Origin: Chitinophagaceae bacterium
GTDB lineage: Bacteria; Bacteroidota; Bacteroidia; Chitinophagales; Chitinophagaceae
Reading direction: 5' to 3'
DNA: 64,000 bases
Assembly (NCBI GenBank): GCA_019752045.1
Contig: JAIEMP010000004.1
Location: forward strand, 434,001 to 498,000
Both the position numbers and the translations under genes were made by a program. Numbering within the stretch: the first letter of the stretch is position 1; every line of letters starts with the position of its first letter. Shown piece after piece: positions 26,059 to 34,875 of this stretch. The notes under the pieces are model-generated. The model was not told the DNA's origin and searched no databases. It worked only from the letters and a program-made list of their open reading frames with translations.

Positions 26059-27123
26059 ATGAAACCAGTAATCAGAATTATTCCAATTTTAATACTAACT
26101 GTTTTCAGTTCACTCATCTTTCCTTTTTGTGGTAACAAAAACGGAGGTACGCCACCGCCTCCACCACCGCCTGCTGGCAAAACATTTGTAAATCCGTTGA
26201 TAACAGGAGCCGATCCATGGGTTGTTTATAAAGATCAGTTTTATTATTATCTGCATACGGTTGGCAACAGAATTGTTATTTGGAAAACAAATGCAATTTC
26301 TAAACTGGGCACTGCAACAAGTAAAGAAATATTTAAAGCACCGGCCGGATCACCCAATGCAGAAAATGTGTGGGCGCCGGAACTGCATTTTATTGATGGT
26401 AAATGGTATGTTTATTACACAGCAGGTTCTGGCCCGGATATAACACAACGCACCTGGGTTTTAGAAAACAGCAGTGCCGATCCGCTAACTGGTACATGGG
26501 TTGAAAAAGGCCGCATCTTTACAACCGATTCTGATTTTTGGGCAATTGATGGAACCGTACTGGAGTACAATGGAAGCAATTATTTTTTATGGAGCGGTCG
26601 CCCAAACCCTGCAGTGCAAAATCAAAATATTTACATTGCTAAAATGGTCAATCCATGGACGTTGCAAAGCCCTGCAGTACTGATTACAAAACCGGAATTG
26701 TTTTGGGAAACTAACGGCGGCCCCGTAAACGAAGCGCCGCAAATACTCAAGAACAGTAACGGAAAAGTATTTGTGGTTTTTTCTGCCAGTGGCTGCTGGA
26801 CGGATGATTATACGTTGGGGATGCTTAGTTTAGCAAATGGAGGTAATCCAATGCTGCCGGCCGATTGGACAAAGAATCAGTTGCCTGTATTTATAAAAAA
26901 TCCTGCAAACAATGCATTTGGTCCAGGCCACAATACATTTTTCAAGTCGCCCGATGGTACAGAAGATTGGATCATGTATCATGCAAACAACAGTACAGGA
27001 CAGGGATGTGGCAACAACAGAAATGTTCGGATACAGAAATTTTCCTGGAATACCGATGGTACTCCAAATTTTGGAAGCCCTGTAAAAATTGCTGTGGCAA
27101 TAAATGTTCCTTCGGGTGAATAA
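26059..27123 (+). CDS. family 43 glycoside hydrolase (arabinofuranosidase/xylosidase type)
   Basis: A 354-residue five-bladed propeller enzyme. The N-terminal signal ends at Cys24 (FPFC, a poor lipobox), followed by a polyproline spacer (TPPPPPPPAGK). The GH43 triad is visible: Asp52 (GADPWVVY, general base), Asp164 (AIDGTV, pKa modulator) and Glu225 (VNEAPQIL, general acid). Other blocks are VWAPELHF, DGKWYVYYTA and FGPGHNTFFKSPDG. It is a clear paralogue of the enzyme at 28563. GH43 enzymes act on alpha-L-arabinofuranosyl or beta-xylosyl links; the sequence style suggests an exo-acting arabinofuranosidase, but the subfamily is not certain. Confidence 0.9.
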   Translation: MKPVIRIIPILILTVFSSLIFPFCGNKNGGTPPPPPPPAGKTFVNPLITGADPWVVYKDQFYYYLHTVGNRIVIWKTNAISKLGTATSKEIFKAPAGSPNAENVWAPELHFIDGKWYVYYTAGSGPDITQRTWVLENSSADPLTGTWVEKGRIFTTDSDFWAIDGTVLEYNGSNYFLWSGRPNPAVQNQNIYIAKMVNPWTLQSPAVLITKPELFWETNGGPVNEAPQILKNSNGKVFVVFSASGCWTDDYTLGMLSLANGGNPMLPADWTKNQLPVFIKNPANNAFGPGHNTFFKSPDGTEDWIMYHANNSTGQGCGNNRNVRIQKFSWNTDGTPNFGSPVKIAVAINVPSGE

Positions 27124-27227
27124 TACAAGTGATAGAGTGATATGTAAATGATACACTTGTGAAAGATTGTAATAAGAGAGAGATACAATGTTGTGTTATA
27201 GCATAGAGTTCATCAACCGGATGCAAG

Positions 27228-28433
27228 ATGAAAAAAAATAAACTAAATCATTTATTAAACCCGATTATGAAATATTTCAACCTGGCGTCTTCTGTTTTTT
27301 TGAGCATGACAATTTTTAGTTGCAACAATGCGCCAGAAACCTCTTCTGCGAATGCAACAGACAGCAGTACGGTACAACTCCCTTCAAAAGCTGCCTTTCA
27401 GCATGTGATTGATGGAAAGCAAACTGATTTGTTTGTGCTGAAAAATAAAAACAATATGCAGGCTGCCATTACCAATTATGGCGGAAGACTAGTAAGCCTG
27501 CTGGTGCCCGATAAGGATAACAACTTAACAGATGTATCTGTTGGTTTCGATAGTGTGTTGCAATATCAAACCAGCACAGAGCCTTACTTTGGAGCCACTA
27601 TTGGCCGTTATGGTAACCGTATTGCCAAAGGGAAATTTTCATTAGACGGAAAAGAGTATACATTGTTTACAAACAACGGTCCTAATACATTGCATGGAGG
27701 TAAAAAAGGTTTTCAGTATGTGGTATGGGATGCAAAACAAATTGGCGACAGTATTCTTGAGCTTTCATATTTATCAAAAGATATGGAAGAAGGCTATCCC
27801 GGTAATCTGCAGGTGAAAGTGATTTATCATTTAACAGATGCAAATGAGTTAAAGCTGACCTATGAAGCGCTTACAGATAAAAAGACAGTTGTGAACCTTA
27901 CCAATCATGCGTTCTTTAATTTAAATGGAACGGGAAGCGGTACCATCAATAATCATGTATTAATGATAAATGCGGATCAATACACACCTGTAGATGCAAC
28001 GCTGATACCAACGGGTAAAATAATTCCTGTTGCCAATACAGCCTTTGATTTCAGAACAGCCGTTGCTATTGGAAAAAATGTAGATGCTGATGATGAGCAG
28101 TTGAAAAACGGCAATGGCTACGATCATAATTTTGTGCTCAACAAAAATACAACAGCAGGGTTAAATCATGCTGCAACGGTTGTAGCTGATAAAACAAATA
28201 TTATGATGGAAGTATTTACAACAGAACCGGGGCTGCAGTTTTACGGAGGTAATTTTATGCAATCAAAAAACAGCATGAAAGGAGGAGGTAAAGACGATTT
28301 TAGAACAGCTTTTTGTTTAGAGACACAACACTTTCCTGATTCACCCAATCAGCCTTCGTTTCTATCAACAGTTTTAGAGCCCGGGAAAACATACAGCAGC
28401 AGCAGTGTATATAAGTTTTCGGTAAAGCAGTAA
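27228..28433 (+). CDS. galM: aldose 1-epimerase, lipoprotein form
   Basis: A 401-residue mutarotase of the GalM family, interconverting alpha and beta anomers of aldoses released by the neighbouring hydrolases. It has a lipoprotein-like N-terminus with TIFSCNN. The protein shows the usual blocks AAITNYGGRLVSLLVPD, GATIGRYGNRIAKGKF, NTLHGGKKGFQYVVWDA, NLTNHAFFNLNG (catalytic His) and GLQFYGGNF, with a late Glu in FCLETQHFPDSPN. The first ATG at 27228 gives a short basic leader; the ATG at 27267 (MKYFNLASS..) gives a cleaner signal peptide and may be the true start. Location outside the cytoplasm is unusual against E. coli but common in Bacteroidota loci. Confidence 0.9.
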   Translation: MKKNKLNHLLNPIMKYFNLASSVFLSMTIFSCNNAPETSSANATDSSTVQLPSKAAFQHVIDGKQTDLFVLKNKNNMQAAITNYGGRLVSLLVPDKDNNLTDVSVGFDSVLQYQTSTEPYFGATIGRYGNRIAKGKFSLDGKEYTLFTNNGPNTLHGGKKGFQYVVWDAKQIGDSILELSYLSKDMEEGYPGNLQVKVIYHLTDANELKLTYEALTDKKTVVNLTNHAFFNLNGTGSGTINNHVLMINADQYTPVDATLIPTGKIIPVANTAFDFRTAVAIGKNVDADDEQLKNGNGYDHNFVLNKNTTAGLNHAATVVADKTNIMMEVFTTEPGLQFYGGNFMQSKNSMKGGGKDDFRTAFCLETQHFPDSPNQPSFLSTVLEPGKTYSSSSVYKFSVKQ

Positions 28434-28562
28434 GATTGTTTGGAGCAATACTGCTTATTATCTGTTCAATAAAGTGGTAACGTACAATGTTCAGTTAAAG
28501 ACATATTAAATACTGCAGTTACTGATGCTAAATAAAAACACAAACCCACTTCAAAAAACAAA

Positions 28563-29615
28563 ATGACAAAAAAGTACTTTTATTTTCTGCTGTATGTTTC
28601 CTGTTGTTTTGTGATGAAATCAAACGCACAGCAATCAAAAACATTTACAAATCCTTTATTGCCTGCAGGTGCCGATCCATGGTGTATTTATAAAGATGGA
28701 TACTATTATTATACACACACTACCGGAAAAAATATTACACTCTGGAAAACGAAAAGTATTGCTGATTTAAAAACAGCAGAAAAGAAAATTGTTTTCACAC
28801 CCCCTGCAACCGGCCCTTATTCAAAAGAGTTGTGGGCACCTGAAATACACTGGCTGCAGGGCAAATGGTATATTTATTTTGCTGCCGATAGTGGCAGGAA
28901 TGAAAGTCACCGGTTATGGGTGCTCGAAAACAGCAGCGCCGATCCTCTGAAAGGTAAATGGATCATGAAAGGAAAACTCACTACGCCGGGTGATAAATGG
29001 AGCATTGATGGTACAGTGTACAATCATAACGGACAACTGTACCTACTATGGTCGGGGTGGGAAGGCAATGTAAACTTTCAGCAAAACATTTACATCTGTG
29101 CCATGAGTAATCCGTGGACTGCTACTGGAGACAGGGTAAAAATTTCTTCGCCACAACTGCATTGGGAAACACATGGCGATTTAAACAACCCGAATGATGT
29201 GCCGCATGTAAACGTAAATGAAGGCCCGCAAATTTTAGCAAAGAATGAAAAGCTGTTTTTAATTTATTCGGCCAGCGGTTGCTGGACGGAATATTATTCT
29301 CTGGGTATGCTTACTGCAAATGCAAACAGCAATTTGATGGATACAGCTTCCTGGAAAAAACACCCACAACCCATCTTTGCAAAAAGTGAAGCAAATAAAG
29401 TGTATGCACCGGGGCATAATTCCTTTTTTAAATCGCCCGATGGAAAAGAAGACTGGATCTTGTATCATGCCAACAGCAAACCCGGGCAGGGTTGTGGCAG
29501 GCAACGAACACCACGAGCACAAAAGTTTACATGGACAGCAGATGGTATCCCTGATTTTGGAGTACCTGTAAGCACAGATACTCTCCTGCAAATTCCCTCA
29601 GAAAAAAATAAATAG
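28563..29615 (+). CDS. family 43 glycoside hydrolase, second copy
   Basis: A 350-residue GH43 enzyme with a plain signal peptide ending near ..MKSNAQQ, so it is secreted or periplasmic and not lipidated. The triad is Asp38 (GADPWCIY), Asp149 (SIDGTV) and Glu220 (VNEGPQIL). It shares long stretches with the enzyme at 26059 (LWAPEIHW, SASGCWTEYYSLGML, APGHNSFFKSPDG, YHAN.KPGQGCG), so the two arose by duplication. A small insert with ETHGDLNNPNDVPHVN near the acid residue is absent from the first copy and may alter substrate fit. It is the last gene of the locus; the same uncertainty on linkage applies. Confidence 0.9.
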   Translation: MTKKYFYFLLYVSCCFVMKSNAQQSKTFTNPLLPAGADPWCIYKDGYYYYTHTTGKNITLWKTKSIADLKTAEKKIVFTPPATGPYSKELWAPEIHWLQGKWYIYFAADSGRNESHRLWVLENSSADPLKGKWIMKGKLTTPGDKWSIDGTVYNHNGQLYLLWSGWEGNVNFQQNIYICAMSNPWTATGDRVKISSPQLHWETHGDLNNPNDVPHVNVNEGPQILAKNEKLFLIYSASGCWTEYYSLGMLTANANSNLMDTASWKKHPQPIFAKSEANKVYAPGHNSFFKSPDGKEDWILYHANSKPGQGCGRQRTPRAQKFTWTADGIPDFGVPVSTDTLLQIPSEKNK

Positions 29616-29806
29616 TCAGTAAAACTCAAATTTTATGCAGCTTCAGTTTTGTGAGGCTGAGCAAATGCTGCTATAACTAAATAACTTTTTGTAAAGCGTT
29701 GATGTAATTCTATAAAAGTATAACTGCACCCTTACTTCAATTTACTGTGTTCAACAATCATTCATCATATAGTAAGTAATTTATAAGAGCAGATTTCCTA
29801 TTTTAG

Positions 29807-30851
29807 TTGAAAGATAAATTTTTCATGCACACTCTTGAATTACCCTATCAGGTAGAAGCTTTTTTTGAATTAACACCCGATTTTGTTTGTATAGCGGGGA
29901 AGGATGGATACTTTAAAAACATTAACCATGCAGTTGTAACCGGTTTAGGTTTTACAAAAGAAGAACTGATGGCTTCGCCTATTTCTTCGTTCATGCATCC
30001 GGATGATGTTCAACATACAATTGAACAGCGTAAAGAATTGTTTAAAGGCAATGCATTGCTCAATTTTGAAAACCGCTATATCACAAAAAATGGAACTGTT
30101 GTCTGGTTGCAATGGACATCAACTTATTTTGCTGAGTGGGAAATTGTTTTTGCTATTGCAAAAGATATTACGTTACGTAAGAAAGCAGAGCAACAGGTAG
30201 CAGATGAATTTGCAGCATTTAAAAGTTTGGCTTTAGATTTTAAAAGCCGGATGGAGGAAGATCGGAAATATCTTGCAACTGAACTGCATGAAGAACTGGC
30301 CCAGTTGGCATCGGTCATAAAAATGAATATTGATTGGGTGCAGAGGAATGAGAACCACTTATCAGAAACTACAAAATCACGGCTCGAACATTCAGCGGTT
30401 ATTACAGATCTGTTGATTAATACGATACGCCGGTTGTCTTACAAACTCACCCGCCCCTCATAGAAGAAATGGGAGTAAAAACTTCCATCGAATGGCATTG
30501 CAAAGAATTTGAAACCGTTACAGGAATTCTCTGCAGGTTCAAAAGCAGTAATTACAATGAAGCTAACCTGTCGGTCGGGGAAAAAAAGAGCTCTTTCGCA
30601 TCTGCCAGGATGTACTCAATCACTTGTTAAATCGTAAACAGGCAAATGCCGTTGAAATTAGTTTAGTTGAAACAGATTATTTTGTTTGTCTCCAAATTAC
30701 AGACAAGGGAAAAGGATTTGATCAGGGTTGTGTGAGCAGTGTACAAGAATATAACCGTATCATCAGCCATCTAACTTCGTTGAAAGGGCAAATGGATACT
30801 GAAATTGCAAACGGATGAACTGGTATACTTGTAAGAACTGAAAGGCGGTAA
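29807..30851 (+). pseudogene. decayed PAS histidine kinase with two frameshifts and a stop
   Basis: The frame opens at TTG 29807 or ATG 29825 with a PAS domain (TPDFVCIAGKDG to ITLRKKAEQ) and a HisKA_3 domain (ATELHEELAQLASVIKMN). It halts at TAG 30461-30463, exactly where LRPS is normally followed by the ATPase linker. Adding one base restores EEMGVKTSIEWHCKEFE. A second one-base loss is needed at the A7 run 30581-30587 to continue as ELFRICQDVLNHLLNRKQA and the DKGKGFD motif. An in-frame TGA at 30816-30818 precedes TGILVRTERR and the true end at 30851. The glycine-rich GLGL box is missing as well. Three separate lesions make sequencing error unlikely as the whole explanation. Confidence 0.85.
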
Positions 30852-31205
30852 TGATACATTGGAGAATATTATGTTGAACTATAATAAATTTTTTTCTCTG
30901 AATCGCTTAACTTTTTTATGTCAAGTTGCTAATTGCAACATGCATTCTGCGTTTATTAATAACATATATATATTATTAATTATTGCAGCTTGTTACACTT
31001 GTTATGTAAATAACATATAAAAAAATGTAGTGAAACCTCTACAAAAGAATATCTGTTCTGACTATAAAAAGTGTACAGAGAAAAAGGCAATTTTGAAAGA
31101 ACAGAACATTCATTTTCCCCGCTCTGAATGATCATAATAGATTAATGAATTAGATTTTTATTCCAAAACATTTCTCCGGGTAAGTAAACGGGTAAACAAG
31201 AATAC
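30852..31205. promoter_or_regulatory. AT-rich intergenic region with three inverted repeats
   Basis: This 354-base region has no gene. Within 90 bases lie GTTGC-n5-GCAAC (30925-30939), ATTAATAA-n10-TTATTAAT (30955-30980) and GTTAT-n4-ATAAC (31001-31014). They lie about 190-280 bases before the next kinase start. They could be regulator sites or the remains of the terminator/promoter of the dead kinase gene. No clear -33/-7 pair was found. Confidence 0.4.
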
Positions 31206-34200
31206 ATGCAGCAGGCTGGGCAAACAATTATTGTTTTTGAAAAGAATGTTTCACAATTTAATTTGTTGAAACAGGAAATGAACGGGTCTGTAATTTATCA
31301 TACAAAATCCAAAAAAGCATTTACTGAAGCGGTTAAGCAACATCCGCAAAGTATGTTGCTGTGTTCTTATGAGGATGCAGGTAAAGACTCTTTTCAGTTG
31401 TTCATTGAATGTAAAAAAATGGCGCCGGCAGCAGTGTTCATTTTTATTGCTGGTTCAATAACTGTTCTTGAAACTGTGCGTTTAATGAAGGCGGGTGTAG
31501 CGCACATTTTATTAAGAGAAGATCTTGCAGGCATTTCAACAATCATTCCTGCTGTACTTGCGGAAAATGATCAGCATCAACAGTCAGGTACAGCCAATAT
31601 GCAGGCAAATATCAGTCTGCAGAAATATAATTCCATAATCGATAACTCTCTTATGGCTTTTATGCTTTCGCATCCCAATGGCCAGATTCTGGAGGCAAAC
31701 ACAGGAGCCTGCAAAATGTTTGGTTATTCCATTGATGAGTTGCGGCAATTGGGCAGGGAGGGTCTTATTGATCATACTGATCAAACTGTTCATGCACATC
31801 TGGCAGAGCGTGCCATCAAAGGATATATGTCAGGAGAGTTTACAGGTATTCGCAAGAATGGCGAAAAATTTCCGGTTGAATATTCGTCGGTTATATTTAC
31901 AGGCAAAGATGGATTAGCGTATTCCAGTACAATCATTGCAGATATTACAGAGCGTAAAAAAACTGCAGGGTATATGAGTTTGCTGATTAATAATACAGCA
32001 GAAGCATTTGTGTTGATAGATAAAGATCTGCTTATTGGTTCTTTTAATATTCAGTTTCAACGACTGTATTTTCATTATTTCGGCATTCTGGTAAAAGAAG
32101 GCCAAAATATTTTAGATTATGCGCAGCCGGAACGTAAAGAAATTGTGAGAGAAGTATATCAACGTGTATTGAAAGGAGCAGAAGAGTTTACAGAAATTAA
32201 CATTGCAGCTCCCGGCGGAGAACAAAAGTGCTTTGCTCTGAGATATAGCCCGGCAAAGGATCTTCATCAAACAATCGTTGGAGCCTTTGTTACAATTGCA
32301 GATGTTACAGAAAAGAAAAAAACAGAAGAAAAGCTGGCTGCAAGCGAAAAACGGTTCCGTTCTTTAGTTGAAAACAGTGCTGATGCTGTGGTGGTTTTTA
32401 CAAATGAGGGTAAACCACTGTACATATCACCTTCAATTAAAGGGATATTAGGATATACTGATGTAGAAGCTCTTCAGTTAGATTTATTTTCCGTTTCGCA
32501 TCCCGATGATTTAAACACTATTCTGCAATTATGGCATCAGGTACTTAATAATCCCGGTGTGCCTATTAAGGTGCAACCAGCACGTTTCTTACATAAAGAT
32601 GGCAGTTGGCGCTGGCTGGAAAAAACAGCAACAAACCTCTTACATGATCCTGCTGTAAATGGAATTGTAGATAATTTCAGAGACGTTACCGAAAAGGTGA
32701 ATGCAGAAGAACTTCGTGAATTTGATCTAATCAATCAAAATGCCCTGATCAATACAACAAATGATTTAATCTGGTCGGTCTCCAATGAACTTAAACTCAT
32801 TGCAGCCAACCATGCTTTTTTTTCACACATGGAAAAAAGGGTTGCTGTTACATTAAAGCCCGGTGACAACATTATTATTGATCATATTTTTCCGCAGGAG
32901 TATATATGTTTCTGGAAAAAACTGTATCACCGTTGTTTAAACGGAGAAGCATTTATGGATGAAATGTATACACCCGGAATAAACAATGAAAATGAATCCT
33001 GGGCAGAGGTTAGTTTTAACCCTATCTACGATGGAACCGGCATTACGGGTGTAGCCTGCTACTCACGGGATATTACAGAATTTAAAAATTATCAAAACCA
33101 ACTGGTTGAAATAAACAGAAAACTGCAGACGGCCCAGCAAATTTCAAAACTTGGTTATTGGGAAATGGATATGGTATCTCAGGAACTCTTTTGGTCTGAT
33201 GAGGTGTATCATATATGGGAGGTTACGCCTCAAACTTTTCAGGTAAACAGAAGCAGCTTTTATAATAGCATACATCCCGAAGATGTAAAACGTTTTGCCG
33301 AAATTCTGGAACTAGCTGCCAGCGGAGATAAGGGGCTGGATGTGGAATACAGGATCCTGATCCCCGATGGAAGCATCAAATTTGTTTTTCAGCGGATAGA
33401 AGTTGTAAAAAATGAAGCCGGTGTGCCTGTGCGGTATGAAGGGACTGTGCAGGATATTACAGAACGGAAGCTGGCCGAATTAAATATTCAAATCAGTAAT
33501 GAACGATTTAACCTGGTAGCCAAAGCTACGAATGATGCTATTTGGGACTGGGATCTTACAACAAATTATGTACTACGAACAGGTTCAGGTCTTGAAACAT
33601 TATTTGGTTATAATTCTATGGAGGCTTGCGGCGATAATGATTTCTGGAAAGCACGTGTGCATCCCCATGATATTGGCCCCCTGCTGAAAAGGCGAAATCA
33701 ATTGATTGCTGAGAAATCAGTTCATTCCTGGGAAGATGAATACCGGTTTAAAAAAGCAAATGGCGAGTATGCATTTGTATATGATAAGGGGTATATTATT
33801 CGTGATGTAATCGGAAATGCAATACGGATCATTGGAGCTACTCAGGATATCACTCGTTTAAAGGAAACGGAGCTGTTACTGAAAAAACTCAATGAAAATC
33901 TTGAGAAACGTGCACAAGAGTTACAGGCCTCCAATCAGGAGCTTGAGCAGTTTGCCTATGTAGTTTCACATGATTTACAGGAACCATTGAGAATGGTCAG
34001 CAGCTTTTTACAATTGCTGGAGAAGAAGTATAAAGCTCAACTGGACACAACTGCAGATCAGTATATCCACTTTGCAGTTGACGGAGCCAACCGGATGAAA
34101 AAACTCATCAACGATTTACTGGAATATTCACGTGCAGGTACAGACAGGGATGCTGTTGCGCCAACAAATATGAATGAATTGGCAGAAGAAGTACGCTCCA

Positions 34201-34601
34201 TCTTTAGTGCAAGAATTGAAGAGCAGGGAGCTGTATTAAAAATTAACCCATTGCCTGTACTTGTTTACACTCGCAAAACCCAAATGTTTCAGCTACTGCA
34301 AAACCTGATAAGTAATGCATTAAAATTTTATGGCCCACAGAAGCCTGTTATCACATTAAGTGCAGAAGAAACTGAATTGCATTGGGTTTTTTCTGTACAG
34401 GATAACGGTATTGGGTTTGATAAAAAATATGCCCATAAAATTTTCACCATTTTTCAACGGCTGCAAAATACGAATCAGTACAGCGGTAGCGGTATAGGAT
34501 TATCAATCTGTAAAAAAATTGTTGAACGTCATTACGGAAATATTTGGGCTGAGTCTGAACCGGGAAAGGGTAGTACGTTTTATTTCAGCATTAAAAAATA
34601 A
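31206..34601 (+). CDS. multi-PAS sensor histidine kinase with degenerate N-terminal receiver
   Basis: A 1131-residue soluble kinase. Residues 1-125 have receiver-like pattern, but the phosphoacceptor position is Cys53 (SMLLCSYED) and the acidic pair is altered, so it cannot be phosphorylated in the normal way. Six PAS/PAC units follow (about 140-250, 258-375, 380-505, 510-640, 645-765, 770-890), each ending in a DITE- or DVTE-like motif. A coiled coil comes next, then HisKA with His922 (VVSHDLQEPLRM), and a HATPase with NLISNALKFYG, DNGIGFD and GSGIGLSICKKI. It uses the classical HisKA dimerisation type, unlike the three HisKA_3 kinases downstream. There is no membrane segment. Ligand and output partner are unknown; the single-domain receiver at 43109 is a candidate partner. 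Confidence 0.9.
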   Translation: MQQAGQTIIVFEKNVSQFNLLKQEMNGSVIYHTKSKKAFTEAVKQHPQSMLLCSYEDAGKDSFQLFIECKKMAPAAVFIFIAGSITVLETVRLMKAGVAHILLREDLAGISTIIPAVLAENDQHQQSGTANMQANISLQKYNSIIDNSLMAFMLSHPNGQILEANTGACKMFGYSIDELRQLGREGLIDHTDQTVHAHLAERAIKGYMSGEFTGIRKNGEKFPVEYSSVIFTGKDGLAYSSTIIADITERKKTAGYMSLLINNTAEAFVLIDKDLLIGSFNIQFQRLYFHYFGILVKEGQNILDYAQPERKEIVREVYQRVLKGAEEFTEINIAAPGGEQKCFALRYSPAKDLHQTIVGAFVTIADVTEKKKTEEKLAASEKRFRSLVENSADAVVVFTNEGKPLYISPSIKGILGYTDVEALQLDLFSVSHPDDLNTILQLWHQVLNNPGVPIKVQPARFLHKDGSWRWLEKTATNLLHDPAVNGIVDNFRDVTEKVNAEELREFDLINQNALINTTNDLIWSVSNELKLIAANHAFFSHMEKRVAVTLKPGDNIIIDHIFPQEYICFWKKLYHRCLNGEAFMDEMYTPGINNENESWAEVSFNPIYDGTGITGVACYSRDITEFKNYQNQLVEINRKLQTAQQISKLGYWEMDMVSQELFWSDEVYHIWEVTPQTFQVNRSSFYNSIHPEDVKRFAEILELAASGDKGLDVEYRILIPDGSIKFVFQRIEVVKNEAGVPVRYEGTVQDITERKLAELNIQISNERFNLVAKATNDAIWDWDLTTNYVLRTGSGLETLFGYNSMEACGDNDFWKARVHPHDIGPLLKRRNQLIAEKSVHSWEDEYRFKKANGEYAFVYDKGYIIRDVIGNAIRIIGATQDITRLKETELLLKKLNENLEKRAQELQASNQELEQFAYVVSHDLQEPLRMVSSFLQLLEKKYKAQLDTTADQYIHFAVDGANRMKKLINDLLEYSRAGTDRDAVAPTNMNELAEEVRSIFSARIEEQGAVLKINPLPVLVYTRKTQMFQLLQNLISNALKFYGPQKPVITLSAEETELHWVFSVQDNGIGFDKKYAHKIFTIFQRLQNTNQYSGSGIGLSICKKIVERHYGNIWAESEPGKGSTFYFSIKK

Positions 34602-34875
34602 ACAGCCGGACAATATATTATAATAAAGGGACAGAACGTAAAAGAGTATAAACATTATTTTATACAAAAGCAAAAACAGAATATTTACGGTTAGCATGAA
34701 AGCCGTTGAGTATATGAATAACGAACAGGTAAGCCATACATTAAACGGCCGTTGGCAGATGGTTTACAGCAGAAGTTGCATTGCAAAGCACAATCTGTTT
34801 CAATAAGGAATAATACGATCTCAGTTTATTACAAAAGAAATTCGGTTAAACTATTTAGCCCACATCATAACTACA

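Noticed and set aside
28434-28562. 129-base gap before the second GH43 gene checked for a promoter or small gene
   Set aside because: No consensus promoter pair, hairpin or frame of note.
34696-34806. Short frame (about 36 codons, MKAVEYMNNEQVSHTLNGRW..) between two kinase genes
   Set aside because: The text is mildly protein-like, but it is very short, has no visible ribosome-binding site and no family could be recognised; not enough to call a gene.
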